A stretch of 64,000 nt of DNA from Sapria himalayana. Lineage: Eukaryota > Streptophyta > Magnoliopsida > Malpighiales > Rafflesiaceae. The notes below the pieces were generated by a model. The model saw only the letters and a list, made by a program, of their open reading frames with translations, was not told the origin of the DNA and did not search any database. Numbering within the stretch: position 1 is the first letter of the stretch; each line of letters begins with the position of its first letter. The stretch is from positions 1-64,000 of the forward strand of contig JAREIK010017110.1 of NCBI GenBank assembly GCA_029783825.1. Direction: 5' to 3'. The position numbers and the translations under genes were made by a program. Below, one piece after another: positions 48,345 to 59,250 of this stretch.

Positions 48345-51300
48345 TTCGTGTCTTCACGTTCCCATGTGCTTCTTTATCCTTGATGCGGCCATATCACTTT
48401 TACTAGTCTCACAGTTTTGCGTCGCAAAACTTGATCTCGACTATCAATAATCATATTGGCATTTCTTTAAATATTCATCTAATCAATAACTAGTTCGCCC
48501 CAATCTATTACATGAGTTGGATCAGAAATATATTTCTAAGCATAGAGATATAAATATCTCGTGGATACCAGATAAATGTGGTGGCAATGCCAATCGATAA
48601 GCAAACAACTCACCTTCTCGACTATTTCGAAAGGCCAAAATATATCTTGGTGATAACTTTCCATGCTTGACAAATCTGATTATTCCCTTTTTGTCATCAC
48701 TTTCAAGAAAACATGATCTCCCGCTTCAAATTCTAGGGGCCATCTTCATTTATCAGCAACTTTTCTATCGTCTTTGTGCTGTAAGAAGATGTGTCGTATC
48801 AAATCTACTTTCTCAGTGGTATCTTTAATCACATCTCGACTCGTGATGGATTGATCTCCCACCTCAGCCCAACAAACTAGAGATCAACATGTCCTTCCAT
48901 ACAATGCTTTATATGGTGCCATTTGGATACTTGCTTGATAACTATTGTTATAGGCAAAATCGACCAAAGGCAGATGTTCTTCCCAGCTACCCTTGAAATC
49001 TAGCTAACATGCTCGCAACATATCTTCCAAAATTTGTATGGTTCTTTCTGACTGACCATCTGTTTGTGGTTGGAAATCACTGCTCATTATCAACTGTGTT
49101 CCCATTGCTTTTTGAAAACTCTTCCAAAAATAAGCCATAAATCTGGGATCTTTATCCGATACAATAGATACTGGCACTCCATGTAATTGGACAATTTCTC
49201 GTATGTATAACCTGCACAGTTCTTCGCGTGTGAATGTCCTTCACATTGCTAGAAAATGTGTGGGCTTTGTCAGCTGGTCCACAATTACCCACATAGCATC
49301 ATGTTTTCGTGATGTCCATGGCAAGTGAGTCACAAAATTCATCGTGATATTCCCATTTCACTCTACTACCTCCAAAGGATGGAGTAATTCTGTTGGCCTC
49401 TGATGCTCCGCCTTTATCTGCTGACACGTGAGGCATCGTCGAACAAAATTTCCATTATGTCTCTTCATCCCATACCAGTAATACTAGCGACGAAATTATT
49501 ATACATTTTTGTGCCACCTAGATGTACTGTAAAATGAGAACAATGAAATTCTTTAAGAATCTCCTCTCTCAATTCCACTATCTAGGGAACCAAATCCATC
49601 CCCTAAACCAAAGACTACTATTCATATGAATAGCTCAACCTTCATCACACGTACCAGTCTCTACTCGGGTCTTTATAGATAAAATTTATGCTTATTGTTT
49701 CAGCATCTTAATCACCTTATTTAATAGCAAAGGTTTAGCTACTAAACTCCCGATAATACCATGATTTTGACTGCTATATTTTAAGCTGAATTATCCCACA
49801 GTTTCAAGCATATCCCATTCTCACAAAGCTATACTAGCTAATGCAGCTCATGACTTTTGACTAAGTGTATTGGCAACCACATTTGTCTTACCTGGATGGT
49901 AATGCAAAGTACAATTATAATCTTTTAGATACTCCATCCATCGACGTTGTCTCATGTTAAGATCTCATTGTGTAAAGATATTTTAGACTTTTACGATCTT
50001 AATATACCTCAAATTGCTTCCCATACAAATAGTGGTGACATATTTTTAAAGCAAAGACTATTGCCACAAATTCTATATCATGTGTGGGGTAATTTCTCTC
50101 ATGATTTTTTAACTGTCTTGAACCATAAGCAATCACTCTCCCAAATTACATCAGAACACATCTCGATCCATCTTTTGAGGCATCACACTCCACTATATAT
50201 TTTTACCCCCTATTCGAAATTATCAGAATAGGTGTTGAAGTAAGCCTCCTTTTTCAATTCCTGGAATATCTTTTCACATGAATCAGTCCACTCATACTTG
50301 ACACCCTTCTTGGTCAATCTAGTCATTGGAGCAGCTAACCGAGAAAAATCTCATACATCTTTTGTAATCTCCAACAATCCCAAAAAATACGTATTTCCAA
50401 AAACTACTTTGGGTTTTCCAACTCATGATAGTCCTGCCATTTTCAGTTCCACTAACACACATGTAGCTGATTACTACATGTCCCAAAATTTTACTTCTAT
50501 CAACCAAAAGTCCACATTTACCAAACATGGCATACAACTCATGTTTCTCTCAAAGTTTGGAGAAACAATATGTAAATGATCTTCATGCTCTCCCTCGGAC
50601 TGCGAATAATCAAAAATATCATCTACAAAAATCACTAACAAAATAATCTAGATATGGCTGAAATATTCTATGCATAAGATCCTTGAATACTGCTGGTGCA
50701 TTCGTTAATCTGAAAGATATTACTGTAAACTCAAAATGCCCATACCGTGTTCTAAATGTTGTCTTAGGGATGTCAGCCTTTCTAACTCGTAACTAGTGAT
50801 ATCAAGTACGAAGATCTATTTTGGAAAAGACATATGCGCTTTTTAACTGGTCAAATAAATCATCAATCCTTGGTAATGGATATCGATTCTTTATCGTAAC
50901 CCTATTCAACTGTCAATAATCAATGCACAATCGAAGGGTTTTATCCTTCTTCTTTACAATAAAATCAGAGCACCCCAAGGTGAAGTGCTGGGTCTAATAA
51001 AACCCTTGTCCAACAAAGCTTGTATCTGGACTTTGAGTTCTTGTAATCAATCAGTGCCATCCTATCTAGAGTCATAGAAATGGGTGATGTACCAAGATGT
51101 AACTAAATACACAAATCCACATTCCTGTGTGGGAGTAATTCTAGTACTTTATTAGGAAACAAAATCTCATATCACAAAACTATCCAAGGAAGATTATATT
51201 CAATATTTCTTTTTCTTCCTAGGGTGAGACATGCCAGCCAACCCCATAAGTTGTCCATGCCATTAGAATCTACATAGTAAGGGGTAACGTATCAAGCTTA

Positions 51301-51700
51301 TCCCCCTGAAATATAACACATATATCATCTGGTGTGTGGATAATAAATCATTTATGATCACAATTAATAATGATCCAATGTGATGTAACCAGTCCATGCC
51401 GATAATTACTTCAAAATCTGAACTTATCCATGACTCAAAGATTTTTCCATGAATATAATCCTTGAGATTTCTAACTCACAATCTTGATATATCTGACAAA
51501 TTTTCACCTTAGACCCCAAAGGAGAAGTCACATGCAATAACTTGTCCAAATTTTTAACTCTTAATCCCAATTCTTCCACACATGATGTAAAAATAAATGA
51601 ATATGATACATCAGAATCAAATAGAACTCTTGCCCATAAATGAAAAAGCAAGAAAGTACATTGTACTACTAACTGATCTATCCTTTCCATATGTGGTGTA
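48345..51700 (-). pseudogene. Gypsy pol: protease - RT - RNase H - integrase
   Basis: The protease (51424-51690) has VLFDSDVSYSFI, where the expected DSG is now DSD. The reverse transcriptase (about 50300-51060) shows [39 protein letters not shown] and FVDDIFDYS. The RNase H (about 49750-50250) shows [26 protein letters not shown] and SLKYLYT. The integrase (about 48600-49500) shows KAEHQRPTELLHPL, DQLTKPTHFL, SDKDPRFMAYFW and QPQTDGQSERTIQ, then the GDHVFLKV block and a WPFEIVEKV segment. The last residues match the chromodomain-like end (VRLVKVIW, then TWERE). Frequent stops and frameshifts show long decay. Lineage is judged from motif style and is less certain than the superfamily. Confidence 0.88.
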
Positions 51701-52465
51701 ATTGCATAGACACACCCTTGGTCCTTAAAGTCCCAGACTGTGAGCTCTCAACTCGACGTCGACCCATGCCTTGGCCTCCCTGATATGTTTGTGAAGTAAG
51801 AGATATTTGTTGAATACCCTGAGATTGCACCCAATTCCTTGGATCTATACTAAAAAAGGAAGGAATAAATCGTGTTCGCATATTTCCCACGAATGTCTAG
51901 GATTGTGATGTTCTTATAATCCTGGAATTCCATAATCATGGAGTAGCACATAATTATTCCCAAAACATGCCAACTTGGTGAATTTAGCCTTGTAGTCTAA
52001 CACTGATATATTTCATTGTCTAAGTTCAGGGAATTCTCGGGCCTTGGCATATCTAGATGAAGTCGTCCATAACTAGTTTTTTGAATTCTTCCTATGTCAT
52101 TACCTCTATATTCTTCAAGGCATTGATCCAATCCCACCAAATTTGTGACTCACCTTCTAGTTGAAATGCTGCTAGCGGATCTTGATAAAATTGCAAGTGA
52201 TTTCCATTGCATCCAAGATTTTATCAACTTGTCGAAACAAATAATCTGCTGCCATTGGGTCTCCTCCCCCCATAAATGTTGGAGGATGATGTGCTAGGAA
52301 TTTTTGAAGGTTACATGATCCTTCTTGACCTCCAGTTGTACTAGTTTGTGCAACCCTTGCAACAGCAACACCCACAGCCGCTATTAGAGCCTACTGATCA
52401 AAGAAGGCTAGGGATTGATCCTCATTTCGTGGACATCCCCAGCATCCTTATTCTCTACTTGTCAT
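51701..52465 (-). pseudogene. Gypsy gag remnant
   Basis: The likely ATG at 52463-52465 is followed within a few codons by a stop. The N-terminal gag segment FLAHHPPTFMGGGDPMAADY and KILDAMEI is clear at 52172-52330, and a Trp-rich capsid-like segment follows near 51980-52140. The CCHC knuckle normally found before protease was not seen. Confidence 0.8.
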
Positions 52466-52696
52466 CTTTCTATAAGTCAAATAATAATATAAGAATCACA
52501 TTCATTCCCTATTATTAGTGCACATGCCAACTAATAATAGTCTTTTCATTTTGAAATATCATTTCATTTTCAGAATCACTAAGGTTATATGTTCTTTACC
52601 CTAGTGTTATTCTCTTTACCTGAGTTTTCGAATATCTAAATGTTTCCTATCACATTATGAAACTTGTACCAATTTCTGAGTTATAGGTATTCGTAT

Positions 52697-52716
52697 ACCT
52701 AATCTTGATACTAAAT
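52697..52716 (-). promoter_or_regulatory. Primer-binding site next to the gypsy 5' LTR
   Basis: On the minus strand the LTR ends ...GTGTCACA and is followed by ATTTAGTATCAAGATTAGGT. This is a mutated form of the TGGTATCAGAGC site complementary to initiator Met tRNA that plant chromoviruses use. Confidence 0.65.
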
Positions 52717-53162
52717 TGTGACACATCATTTCCCAGGGGTGTGCAATTCATTCCATCATACAATACAATGTGTAATAAAATAAAAATTTCTCAAATATAC
52801 AATACATTTTTTTTCATTTTACATTTTATTTGCATAGTGGAAGAAACAAAACACCCATCATATTATTTAAGCCATAAACCAGCTTTCCTTCACATGTGTG
52901 ATCCGTATGTGAATCTGTCATCTATCCTGGACTTGTACCTGAAAGGGGTCTCCACAATGGAGTGAGCAAAGCTCAGTAGGGTAAACTCTTTCAGAGTTAC
53001 TACCTACCTAACTGCACATAAAATGTCATGAATAATTATCAACACCCATTCAAGTACAATGTTTATATGATGCAATTATGGATGAAATGTTACTAGCCCA
53101 TATTCCTAAGATCCTCAACTCCTCACATATGCCGAAGCCAACTGTGAATATTATATATCTGG

Positions 53163-53196
<34 letters not shown>

Positions 53197-54289
53197 GTAT
53201 ATAGTATATATATCTATAGAAATATTTATTTTTTTGGAATTATTCCGAAAACTATGGACCTCCTCCGAAAAATCATATATACATTTATCCGAATAAAATA
53301 TGATTTTCTTGGATTTAATCCAAGAAATAAGCAACTGCCATAATTCTGTGTGGACTTGTCCCAATTCAAGTTTCAGGAATCTATAATAACCATATACCAA
53401 ATAAAATCACACGAAACTCAGTCTAGACGTTGTCCCAATTCGAGTTGGCTAAATACCATCCATACACACACACACACACACATCTGTAACCAAACCATGT
53501 ATATAAAATGTTCCCGTGCATATGAAATGCAATTATATCATTTCCAATTTAATCCATATTTCAGGACACCATTTTTAACAATCCAAATCCAATTCGTCCT
53601 ATACTAATTTTTATTAAATGAATACCGAAACATTTCACCAATTAATTATTTCCAATTAAAATTTCTAACAATTCGAATGAAATATAAACCATGATCATTT
53701 CTTGCCATTAAATAGAAAGGAATTCTGATAAGATAAAACCTCTACCTTTCGGAATATTTCACAGAAACTTTATAAATTTGATATCAATGTGAAGATCTTG
53801 TCGTGTAGAGTAACTTTAATTCTTGAATTATTTCATTCTGATTCCAGAAAATCCATTAGGTTTAAAAGAAAATTCACTGATATTTTTTTCTGTACTATCT
53901 TTCCCTCCAGTGCTGAACATTTTTTTTCAGCCTTTCTCTCGTTTTCTAGATTCCTGACATTTTTCTTTTTTTTAATAATTATTATCATTAATTAATAAAA
54001 AAAATTATTTTATATTTCTTTTAGGTTGATATCTAGACAGCCAACAGACTACCAGCGCAGGCACATCCACGTTCAGATGACGTGGCGTGGTCTTTCGGGT
54101 GAGCAAATTTTTTTTTTCAAAATATTCTAATAATTATTTATACAATAAAAATATAACAAATTCTGATTTTCTCATAATTTAACGAAATTTGACACTTTAG
54201 CTATATTTTCTAAGACGAATTCAATAATGACATCTATTTTATTATTATGGCTCTAAAATATTCAGGTTATTTTCTCTTATTGCAAAATT
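52717..54289 (-). repeat. 5' LTR of the gypsy element (outer edge uncertain)
   Basis: It starts next to the primer-binding site at TGTGACACATC (+ strand). It contains an S/G-rich patch near 52950-52990 and short TA (53164-53184) and CA (53465-53482) microsatellites. No second LTR is available for comparison, so the outer boundary near 54289 is taken from the start of the satellite array. Confidence 0.6.
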
Positions 54290-55147
54290 ATCTTATTGTT
54301 CTTATTCTTCTTATTCTTCTTCTTTTTTTATATTACTCTTATTATTTCTTATATTTCTTATTCTTATTATTCTTTTATTCTACCTATTCTTCAAAATCTT
54401 TTATTCTTCTTATTTTCTTATTCTTGTTATTCTTTTATTCTTGATATTCTTCTTATTTTTTATTCTTCTTATTTTTATTCTTATTATTCTTCTTATTCTT
54501 CTTAATTTTTTTTTTTCATATACTTCTAATTCTTCTAATTCTTGATATTCTTCTTATTTTTCTTATTCTTCTTATTTTCTTATTCTTATTATTCTTCTTA
54601 TTCTTCTTAATTTTTTATTTTTCATATACTTCTAATTCTTCTAATTCTTTTAATTTTTCTAATTCTTCTAATTCTTCTAATTCATCTTATCCTACTTTTT
54701 TCTTCTTTATTCTTTTTATTTTTCTTATTCATCTTATTGTTCTTATTCTTCTTAGACTTCTCTTATTATCTTTCTTAATCTTTTTATTCTTCTTTTTCTT
54801 TTTTTCTATCTTAATTTCTTATTCTTCATATTATTCTTTTTCTTCATATTCTTCTATTTCTATTTATTCTTATTATTCTTTTTATTCTATTTAATCTTCT
54901 TATTCTTTTTATTCTTCTTATTCTCCTTATTCTTATTATTCTTCTTATTTTTATTATTCTTCTTTTTTTATTCATCCTTTTCTTATTATTCTTATTATTC
55001 TTATTATTCTTCATATTATTCTCATTCTTCATTTTCTTCTAATTATTTTTATTATTTTTATTTATATTATTCTTCTTATATTTCTTCTTCTTCTTTTTCT
55101 TCTCATTCTTCTAAGTCTTTTTATTCTTTTTATTCTTCTTCTTTTTT
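54290..55147. repeat. Satellite array A6 (TTATTCTTC 9-mer)
   Basis: This is the shortest array, about 0.86 kb between the gypsy LTR and the 3' end of L1f. It includes a near-duplicate segment (ATACTTCTAATTCTTCTAATTCTT near 54520 and 54615). Confidence 0.93.
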
Positions 55148-55157
55148 GGAAATGTTG

Positions 55158-55171
55158 TTTTATTAATAAAA
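55158..55171 (-). other. 3'-terminal palindrome of L1f
   Basis: TTTTATTAATAAAA, identical to L1d, lies about 10 bp from the array. Confidence 0.55.
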
Positions 55172-56092
55172 AAGTCCTCTCTTTTGGTGGTGGAATATCA
55201 TTTTTACAATCTATAACTACCCTTTTCCCCTTTTACACCCTTGAATAAAATAAATGAAACAATACACATTATGCTTGAAGTGAATATTCTTGTCCTATCT
55301 CTAAGTGCACTACTTCACTTTGAATCTGTACATTAGACTACTTTACTTGAAGTATATCTTGGCCTATATATCTTTTATTTCTCTATCCTTATGCTTTTTT
55401 GTCCCTTGCAGAATGTTTTAGTGCTTCATAGCTTCTCTGCCTTATGTCCCTACACTTTAAGCAGCCATAACAGAATATATGATGACTCTAAAGCATCCCT
55501 TGTCCCTTTTTACACCATTGAAAAAGAAATAAGCAAAGCATGCATTTGACAGCCCTAACTGATCTTCTTATTATAGCTTTATTTATCTTCCTGAATTTAA
55601 TATAATCTAACAGCCTCTTTGCTGTTCTATTCATTTTTGCCTAACCTCTTTGCCTCATGTATGCATTTGACTGTATCCCCTGCACCACAAGCCCACAAAC
55701 CTAATAACATATAAAATAGGTATATATTTAAATTGCCTCCTCACCGATAGTGTTACTATATTTTGGCAGCATCATTCTCTACCTTATATTTCTTTTGTAG
55801 TTCCTACACTTTAAGCATACAAGATACAAGTACAGTTTCATACACTATTTAATATTGCAGGCCAACTGCATAATTAGAACTTCACATAGTTTTAACTTAT
55901 TTAAAATCTAAATATCTACTTAGGCAGTGAAATTAAGTCACTACCCATTTTTACTTTCCTACCATAGGTCATTTCCATATCCTTTCATGTTAAGCTACAC
56001 TTATAATCCTAAAAACCAAAGAAGTGCAATATATTTTCATAATATCCTCACTGGATCGGAAATACCAAAGATTTTTTTTCCAGCTTCTGCTT

Positions 56093-59000
56093 TTGAATTC
56101 TAATATATAGGTATTTTTATTTATCTAATATGATTATGCCTTTATATTTCTATGGTATATCAGCCCCCTCAAACTCTTGTAACCCTTTCTTCAAGCCTTC
56201 TTTAGCTAAGTTGTCTGCTAAAACATTAGCTTCCATATATATATATATGCATAACTTCCCCTTTTATGTAAGTAAAAAGACTATTGATTGACTCTATCTA
56301 TTCATGATACTGCCACATTTCTATCTTATTCATGACCAGATTCACTAGTATACTAGAATCTACCTGTACTCGTATGTTAATATAAGAGTTTTCTTTGCAT
56401 ATTTAAGGCCTTTATCTAAGGCTAAAATTTTTACAAGCAAGACTGAGGATGCTTTTTATTTCATTGTAAATGCTTTTAGAATGCTACCCTGCTCATTTCT
56501 TATCACACCTCCTCCCCCTGCCATTTTCATATCTATTAAAACTACCATCTATGTTTAGGGCAAGCCTTCCCCGTGGAGATTTTTTCCAACACACTATTCT
56601 AACCTCATGAATTTTTTTCTTTAATTGTATGTAATCTTCATATCCTTTTTTTTCATCATCCATTTCCATGTTTCTAAGTTTTAATGGGAATCCTACTAAT
56701 ATCCATGAACAATCTTTTTATTTTCTTCTATTATATGATTAGCATTCATTTTAATATTTTCAAACCTACTTCTATTCATGGCTTTCCATAGATTCCACAT
56801 TGTAATGTGCATGATGTAATTCCTCAGCCAGTTACATACTTTATTCTTTGTGTGACTTATCCTCCATCTCATTAATCTTTCCTTGATATCTTCTAGCTTA
56901 TTGCTTACTTGTGCATCTCTCCCTAGATATTCCCAGATTTCCACAACTATCTTTCTTGTTAAAAATAGCTGATTTGTGCTTTCTATGCTAGTGTAACAAC
57001 ATTCACATCTGGAAGTTAATTTAATCTTTTTCAACTGAATATTCGAGTCCACTATAATAACTTTGATAAGAGCTTCCACATAAATACATTAATTTTTTGA
57101 AGGATCTTTTTCACCCAGGCTCCCTTAAAAACTTATTGACTAATTTTTTCTTTTCTTACAAATATTTTTGTGCTTTTAAGCGTGAACCTCCCCTATGGAT
57201 GTAGAGTCCATCTCCATTCATTATTGATTAGGCGTGAATTACTTTCAACTAATTCTTTTTATTTAAGCATCATGTTCCAACTTCTAGATGCTTTTTTAAC
57301 ATTCTTACATGTTTTATTTCCTGACCCATATCTAGCTTTCATATAACTAGCCCACAGGCTATCATTCTACTTGAGCCTTCACCAGTTCTTACATGCCTAG
57401 GCCTTGGCTATATCATTTAATTTATTCAAGCCTAGACCCACTTCCTCCTTTAAACAGCATATATCTTCCCATTTTTTCCAATGTAGCTTATTTTTTCCTG
57501 ATTCTTTACCCCATAGAAAGTTAGTCATTTCCTTTTCTAAGTTATTCAAGATCTTCTTTGGTAGCTGTAAGGACATTAATATGTGTGCTATAGTTCCTTG
57601 TAGGACATGTTTACCTAATTTGATCTGTCCACCATACTTAACATATTCTCCTTCCATCCCACTATTTTACCTCTTAATTTATTCATTAAAAATGTTAGAT
57701 ATTCTTCTTTCAGTCTACCCTCGTATATAGGACAACCCAAGTACATTAATGCCTCTTTACTCTGCTCAAAGCCTATAATTCTTTTCTCTTTGAATTGTCC
57801 TTTCAGGTGTTTTCCATGAAACCACAAATTGACATTTATTTTTATTAAGTTGTTGTCCGTTTCTACCACTACTGTGTCAAATAGTTTCATCATATTCTTC
57901 AGTGATTTGCTCTCAACATTTGTAAAAACAATTAAAACATCCAAATAGGCTAGGAAGCTTACATTCAGAGTATATCTAGGTTGTTTAAGGCTAGTAATAT
58001 TGCCCTCCATTTTTTCTTTTAAACTTGCTATTAAGAATTATATATATATATATAATAATATAATAATGGAGATAAAGGATCCCCCTGTCTAAGTCCACTA
58101 ACTGGCTTAAATTCACCACATGCCTCCCCATTAATTAGAATTTTAACCCATGCGATAGAGATGCATATATACATTAAATCTATATAATTCCAAAAATCTC
58201 ATTTTCCTCATCATGTAACATAAAATGCCTCATTCCACTCTGTCAAATACTTTAGACAAATGTAATTTCATAACCACATTATGGCCCCTAACTTTGACCA
58301 CTATTTATTTTATCAATTCTACAGTAAAATTAATGTTTTCCATCATTAATCTATTTTTAATGAATCCTACTTGTTCTATCGAAATAATGAAAAGAATTAC
58401 CCTATTTAGTCTATTCTGGAGGACTTTTGTTAAAAATTTATACACCGAATTATATATACTACTAGGTCTATAATCTTCACTTTGTTGCGGATTATCTTTC
58501 TTGGGTATCAGTACAATATATGAGCTGACCCATGATTTTATGATTTTTGCTCATGCAAAAACCCAAGCAATTGTGGCAGTCAGCTCTTTATTTATTATAT
58601 TATAGGTTTGCTAATAGAAACCATATTCCATCAGTTTGGACCCACTACACTGTCTTATTTCAACTAAAGACTATATATTTTATCTTCTCCTCTCTAGGGC
58701 ACTCTTCTAGTAGTTTATTTTGTTCTTCAGTTACTCTTTTGTCTATTTTTCGATTTAAGGAGTCATCCCTTTGGTGGCAGTGACCATATCGATGTCTTTT
58801 AAAATAATCTTACAAAACATTTTTAAGGTCTCCTTCCTCATCTATCCACTTGCCAATATCATTTTTGATACCATTTATTTCTTTCTTTGATTTCTTAATT
58901 TCGTAACTACTTTGAAAAACTTAGTGTTTCTATCCTTTTCCTTAAGCCACTTTATTTTGACTCTGTATTTCTAAAAAATTTCTTCCATATTCAGCAATAA

Positions 59001-59250
59001 TTTTAATTCCACATTTGCTTTATTTAATTTAATTCTACAAGGTTCATCCTGTTTATTTCATGCTCTATTTCTAATTTACTCACTTTAGATTTGGTATCCT
59101 GAATATTCTTGTTTATATTCTCAAATCTTTCTCTATTCCACCTACTAAATTCAAATATTAATCTACGTAATTTTATAGCTAGAACATGGATGGGATTCCT
59201 ATTTGTTGGCTCTTGCCATGAGTTTATTACTATTTCATCAAACTCTTTAT
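56093..59250 (-). pseudogene. L1f ORF2 remnant: reverse transcriptase - zf-RVT - RNase H
   Basis: The reverse transcriptase (about 57400-58860) has lost both catalytic motifs: motif A reads MKLHLSKVFD (first Asp to His) and motif C reads AYLDV instead of YADD. A TA expansion lies near 58036-58062. The thumb region keeps ALMYLGCPIYEGRLKEEYL and NFLWGKESGKNKLHWKKW. The zf-RVT (56696-57079) is open over 127 codons with SRCECCYTSIES and LWKAMNRSRFEN. The RNase H (56093-56580) keeps NIDGSFNR but is frameshifted. The usual stop after YIRIQK is changed to a Gln codon, so reading continues a little further. Confidence 0.9.

Larger units (their letters stand above)
48345..54289 (-). mobile_element. 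Truncated Ty3/gypsy retrotransposon (Tekay/Del-like chromovirus)
   Basis: Read on the minus strand it has a 5' LTR (52717 to about 54289), a primer-binding site, gag, protease, reverse transcriptase, RNase H and integrase. The 3' end stops in the chromodomain-like tail of integrase at 48345, so the 3' LTR is absent from this window. The 5' LTR side abuts satellite array A6; its outer boundary is uncertain. Confidence 0.88.
55148..59250 (-). mobile_element. L1f: 5'-truncated L1-clade LINE
   Basis: Reverse transcriptase, zf-RVT, RNase H and a 3' UTR of about 0.95 kb are present. The 5' side stops just 3' of the endonuclease domain, after the segment matching L1c 30690, and runs straight into array A7 at about 59251. 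The 3' side ends in the terminal palindrome and array A6. Confidence 0.93.

Noticed and set aside
49947..50231. 94-codon plus-strand open frame
   Set aside because: It lies antisense to the gypsy RNase H region, whose motifs are on the minus strand.
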